Below are positions 6,800 through 8,633 of a stretch of 8,633 bases of DNA, one piece after another. The stretch covers positions 1 to 8,633 of the forward strand of contig JAUWHU010000125.1 in assembly GCA_030605705.1 (NCBI GenBank), read 5' to 3'. The first letter of the stretch is position 1; each line of letters starts with the position of its first letter. The stretch is from Thermoflexia bacterium (lineage in GTDB: Bacteria > Chloroflexota > Anaerolineae > B4-G1 > SLSP01). Made by a program: the position numbers and the translations under genes. The notes under the pieces were generated by a model, which ran no database searches, had not been told where the DNA came from, and worked only from the letters and a program-made list of their open reading frames with translations.

Positions 6800-6828
6800 A
6801 GAATATCACAAATCGGTTTATTGAACAA
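6800..6828 (-). promoter_or_regulatory. Candidate sigma70 promoter of the LuxR regulator
   Basis: On the minus strand TTGTTC (6828-6823) and TATTCT (6805-6800) are separated by exactly 17 bp, and the -10 box is preceded by TGA, an extended -10 TGn motif. The -35 box matches consensus at only three positions and the -10 at four. It lies about 95 bases upstream of the ATG at 6704 and just downstream of the terminator. It is inferred from position and pattern only. Confidence 0.35.
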
Positions 6829-6840
6829 GCCCCAAGTACA

Positions 6841-6874
6841 CACAAAAACGGCCTCCCTCGTAAAGGAAGGCCGT
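6841..6874 (-). terminator. Rho-independent terminator
   Basis: On the minus strand, ACGGCCTTCC and GGAGGCCGT form a GC-rich stem with a single-base bulge and a loop around TTTACGAG (6848-6874). It is followed at once by TTTTTGTGTG. The plus strand has no U-tract after the hairpin, which sets the orientation. It would end transcripts coming through the ATPase, DUF59 and reductase-remnant cluster and insulate the LuxR gene. Confidence 0.7.
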
Positions 6875-6915
6875 ACACTATTAGAGTTGTTCCCGAATAA
6901 ACAAAACCAGAAATT

Positions 6916-6984
6916 GGACGCGGATTTGATTACACGGATAAAAAAACAAGGGAAAATCCGTGTTGATCCGTGACATCCGTGTCC
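6916..6984. repeat. CACGGA-type palindromic element, second copy
   Basis: The left arm GGACGCGGATTTGATTACAC then GGAT (6916-6939) is followed by an A-rich loop. The right arm, 6956-6984, contains ATCCGTGTTGATCCGTG, ACATCCGTG and TCC. The right arm has three units against two and a part on the left, so the hairpin is imperfect. It belongs to the same family as 3674-3762. It occupies much of the 366-bp spacer 6720-7085 together with the terminator and candidate promoter; about 95 bases at 6985-7080 show nothing further beyond two heptamer-like units GTGACTG and GTAACTG (7064-7077). Confidence 0.65.
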
Positions 6985-7080
6985 AAAAGCCTACCGTTTT
7001 TATTGAAGAACAACGCTATTGAATAGCTACGGGACACAGGCTATCTGCTTTGAAAATAGGTTCGTGACTGGTAACTGGGA

Positions 7081-7104
7081 GCGTCTCAGCGTCCCAGCGT
7101 CTCA
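7081..7104. repeat. Short octamer array GCGTCTCA / GCGTCCCA supplying a stop codon
   Basis: Three units, GCGTCTCA, GCGTCCCA and GCGTCTCA, lie in tandem. Read on the minus strand they encode the last residues (AETLGR) and the TGA stop (7088-7086) of the reductase remnant, so the end of that frame was made by the repeat. Confidence 0.8.
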
Positions 7105-7396
7105 GCGACTGCTGCCTCGAAAATAAACGGTCCGTAGTAGCGACTGAAGTCGCTGGCGTCGGTAGGGGCCTGCTCGAAGCGGGCGGCGGCGTCGAGCACC
7201 CTGGGCAGCAGGGTGATATCCCCAACGGTGTTCAGGAAGACGCCGGGACGCCCCAGCACCCAGTGAATGGCTTTGTCAATAGCCGCCTGTTCCTCCAGTG
7301 GCTGATACCAGGTAGCACGTGTCTGAGGGCGGCCGCGCCGAAGAGTGTGCGGGTGCTCAAGTGTCCGGTACGTCCAAACGGGTGTTGCGCAATCAT
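7086..7396 (-). pseudogene. Aldo/keto reductase remnant with internal deletion and frameshift
   Basis: ATG at 7396 is preceded by AAAGGAGA with a six-base spacer and encodes MIAQHPFGRTGHLSTRTLF then GAAAL, which matches the start of aldo/keto reductases (G-R-T-G followed by a strand ending F-G). Near 7326-7338 similarity jumps, in a different frame, to the C-terminal part of the same family: RATWYQPLEEQAAIDKAIHW, then VLGRPGVFLNTVGDITLLPR and VLDAAARFEQAPTD. The barrel between them, with the catalytic Asp, Tyr, Lys and His, is missing; about 200 residues would be expected. A frame from 7415 (ATG, 109 aa) reads through the C-terminal part alone but starts in unrelated sequence. The last 20-odd residues come from repeats (7139-7154 and 7081-7104). 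The product would be inactive. The gene follows DUF59 by 54 bases. Confidence 0.8.
7139..7154. repeat. AGCGACT / AGTCGCT palindrome in the reductase remnant
   Basis: Seven-base perfect arms AGCGACT (7139-7145) and AGTCGCT (7148-7154) flank GA. It lies at the point where the reductase C-terminus loses family similarity (after QAPTD) and codes for part of ASDFSRYY. It is probably a small dispersed palindrome that invaded the 3' end of the gene. Confidence 0.6.
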
Positions 7397-7416
7397 CGCC
7401 GGTCTCCTTTCCCATG

Positions 7417-7446
7417 AGACCTCGGAGGTCTGGAAGGGTCGCCCTT
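7417..7446. repeat. Double palindrome between DUF59 and the reductase remnant
   Basis: AGACCTC and GAGGTCT (7417-7423, 7425-7431) form a perfect 15-base palindrome with one central G. It is followed closely by AAGGG and CCCTT around TCG (7434-7446). Both lie in the 54-base gap between the DUF59 stop and the reductase start, upstream of the latter's Shine-Dalgarno. It could be a small dispersed palindrome or an RNA-processing or attenuating hairpin. There is no U-tract, so it is not called a terminator. Confidence 0.55.
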
Positions 7447-7450
7447 TACG

Positions 7451-7756
7451 TCACACGTCGTCCTGGTTGATGAGCTCCGTCAGTTCTGCAGCTTTGATGT
7501 AGTTCGTGACCTCGATCTGCTGCCTCTTGACTCCCGGCACAGCGGCCACGGCGTGCTTGATCTCAGTGGCCAGACTGACCGCCAGCGGGCAGAGCGGCGA
7601 GGAGGGGCGAAAGCAGTATTTGACCAACCCGGTCGTCTCGTCCACAATGAGTCCCTCGATGAGCCGCATCCGCAGCACATCCACGCCGGTTTCCGGGTCA
7701 ATGACCTCCACCAGCTTCAACAAAATTTCCTCGCGCAGAGTGGTTTTTAGTGACAT
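7451..7756 (-). CDS. MIP18/DUF59 family iron-sulfur cluster assembly protein (PaaD/SufT-like)
   Basis: The 101-residue protein has the size of the single-domain MIP18 family. The N-terminal half reads LREEILLKLVEVIDPETGVDVLRM (7-30), carrying the family signature V-x-D-P-E-x-G. Then come GLIVDETTGLVKYCFRPSSP (35-54) and LCPLAVSLATEIKHAVAAVPGV (55-76), with the conserved reactive Cys (C56) in S-P-x-C-P-L and the downstream V-P-G-V turn. Family members help mature or transfer iron-sulfur clusters in the cytoplasm, or serve the phenylacetate monooxygenase as PaaD; no paa genes are visible here. ATG at 7756 is chosen because GAGGT (7765-7761) lies four to five bases upstream. The longer frame from 7774 would begin inside the heptamer array and lacks a Shine-Dalgarno. 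It lies 49 bases downstream of the ferredoxin-ATPase, implying co-transcription and a shared Fe-S role. Confidence 0.87.
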   Translation of the reverse strand: MSLKTTLREEILLKLVEVIDPETGVDVLRMRLIEGLIVDETTGLVKYCFRPSSPLCPLAVSLATEIKHAVAAVPGVKRQQIEVTNYIKAAELTELINQDDV

Positions 7757-7760
7757 GGTT

Positions 7761-7765
7761 ACCTC
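7761..7765 (-). promoter_or_regulatory. Shine-Dalgarno deciding the DUF59 start
   Basis: GAGGT lies four bases before the ATG at 7756. It sits inside what would be codons 3 and 4 of the longer alternative starting at 7774, which argues that the shorter 101-residue form is the real one. Confidence 0.7.
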
Positions 7766-7770
7766 TTTTT

Positions 7771-7841
7771 TCATTCGTCATTCGCCATTCATCATTCGCT
7801 ATTCATCATTCGCCATTTGTCATTTCTTCATTCGTCATTGT
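7771..7841. repeat. Heptamer tandem array 2 (TCATTCG / CCATTCA / CTATTCA)
   Basis: On the plus strand the units are TCATTCG twice, CCATTCA, TCATTCG, CTATTCA, TCATTCG, CCATTTG and TCATTTC, then an 8-bp slip TTCATTCG, and TCATTGT. The reverse complements (CGAATGA, CAAATGG, TGAATAG) are the same family as array 1 at 2905-2974. The array starts five bases beyond the Shine-Dalgarno of DUF59, fills the 49-base gap and runs 36 bases into the ATPase frame, where it forms that gene's last 11 codons and its TGA stop (7808-7806). Confidence 0.93.
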
Positions 7842-8633
7842 TAATTTCTTGATTTTCTTCCAGACTTCCCGGAGAACCTGCGTGACAGGACCTTCACTGT
7901 ACACCGTGACGGGTACTCCCTGCACCATCGCTTCTGTCACCACGGTATCGTAGGGAATGCGACCAACTACCGGCACGTTTCGTTCCCGGCAGAATGCCTC
8001 GATCTCCTGGGTGCGTACCTCACTGAGATCGGCCTTGTTGATCAGCACCAACGCCGGCACGTTGAAATGCGTCATCAATTGGAGCACTCGCTCCAGGTCA
8101 TGCGCACCGGAAAGCGTAGGCTCCACCACGAGCAGCGCCAGCGTCGCCCCAGAGGCCGCCGAGATGACGGAGCAGCCGATCCCCGGCGGGCCATCCACCA
8201 GCACCAGGGGACGCCCATCATCTAACGCGCGCAGCCGGGCCTGCTGCTTGACCAATGTCACCAACTTGCCGGAGTTATCCGCCCCGGCGAAGAGATGCGC
8301 ATGATAGAGCGGCCCATAGGCGGTATCCGAGACGAACCAGCGACCCACTTCCGGCTCTGAGCCGGTGATCGCATCCACCGGGCAACGGTAGGAGCAGGCG
8401 TTACAGCCCTCACAGGCCACCTCGTCCACGCGGTACGGCTCTCCAGGGATGATGGCATCGAAGCGACAGGCATCGTAACATGCCCCGCAGCTGATGCAGG
8501 TTTCGGGATCAATGTGGACGAGCAATCCGCTTTTGAAGATATGCTCCTCCAGTCGCCGGGGTTGAAGGACAAGGTCCAGGTTCGAGGCGTCTACGTCGGC
8601 GTCAGCGATGGCGAGGGAAAATTCCTGCGAGGC
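7806..8633 (-). CDS. MinD-superfamily P-loop ATPase with inserted 2[4Fe-4S] ferredoxin domain (partial, N-terminus outside window)
   Basis: The frame is open to the right edge, giving 275 visible residues. The first codons encode DADVDASNLDLVLQP, the switch region that follows Walker A in this family, so the P-loop lies just outside. TTG at 8525 is not the start. The insertion has two ferredoxin motifs, CISCGACYDAC (46-56) and CEGCNACSYRC followed by P (74-85), each able to ligate a [4Fe-4S] cluster. The ATPase fold resumes with LVLVDGPPGIGCS (143-155), the family DGPPGIGC signature, and LINKADL (197-203). Relatives (COG1149 type) are cytoplasmic Fe-S or cofactor carrier ATPases, often next to DUF59 or NifX-like genes. 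The adjoining DUF59 gene supports a cluster-transfer role; the client is unknown. The tail MTNEEMTNGE is translated heptamer repeat, absent from the expected family end near VWKKIKKL. Confidence 0.92.
   Translation of the reverse strand, partial: ASQEFSLAIADADVDASNLDLVLQPRRLEEHIFKSGLLVHIDPETCISCGACYDACRFDAIIPGEPYRVDEVACEGCNACSYRCPVDAITGSEPEVGRWFVSDTAYGPLYHAHLFAGADNSGKLVTLVKQQARLRALDDGRPLVLVDGPPGIGCSVISAASGATLALLVVEPTLSGAHDLERVLQLMTHFNVPALVLINKADLSEVRTQEIEAFCRERNVPVVGRIPYDTVVTEAMVQGVPVTVYSEGPVTQVLREVWKKIKKLTMTNEEMTNGE

Noticed and set aside
7086..7415. Intact 109-residue protein starting at ATG 7415
   Set aside because: Only the part after about residue 30 resembles a known family. The first residues are out-of-frame translation of the original reductase start, and the Shine-Dalgarno fits the ATG at 7396 in the other frame, so a broken gene explains it better.
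8258..8572. Second minus-strand frame of 104 codons at the right edge
   Set aside because: It overlaps the ferredoxin motifs of the ATPase in another frame and shows no recognisable domain.

Overview
The window reads as a bacterial chromosome segment with all supported genes on the minus strand. Lineage can only be inferred. The very large MalT/LuxR-type STAND regulator, the secreted beta-helix plus DUF11 surface protein, and intergenic spaces full of 7-8 bp tandem repeats and CACGGA/CACGAA palindromes together resemble Chloroflexota of the Anaerolineae type. No rRNA, tRNA, CRISPR array or transposase was seen.

In transcription order (right to left): (1) 8633-7806, a MinD-superfamily P-loop ATPase with an inserted two-cluster ferredoxin domain, its N-terminus beyond the window edge; (2) 7756-7451, a small MIP18/DUF59 (PaaD/SufT-like) protein; (3) 7396-7086, the wreck of an aldo/keto reductase gene, whose N- and C-terminal ends survive but are joined out of frame by a large internal deletion; (4) a rho-independent terminator at 6874-6841; (5) 6704-3894, a 936-residue MalT-like LuxR regulator with a plausible extended -10 promoter; (6) 3387-2977, an FMN-binding split-barrel (PNPOx-like) protein with a TTG start; (7) 2885 to beyond position 1, a large secreted surface protein with a parallel beta-helix, a choice-of-anchor-Q-like motif and at least four DUF11-like domains, its C-terminus outside the window.

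Genes 1 and 2 are closely spaced and probably act together in iron-sulfur cluster handling. The other genes show no obvious shared pathway.

The most unusual property is the load of short-period DNA repeats. Two arrays of one heptamer family lie in opposite orientations (2905-2974 and 7771-7841). Three octamer arrays (5572-5659, 6454-6509, 7081-7104) lie inside or at the end of reading frames. Two of these are absorbed in frame into the LuxR regulator as low-complexity insertions. The second heptamer array supplies the C-terminal tail and stop codon of the ATPase, and a third octamer array supplies the stop of the reductase remnant. The 506-bp spacer 3388-3893 holds nested palindromic elements that appear to have inserted into one another. 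No obviously new multi-gene system (defence, secretion or biosynthetic) was found.
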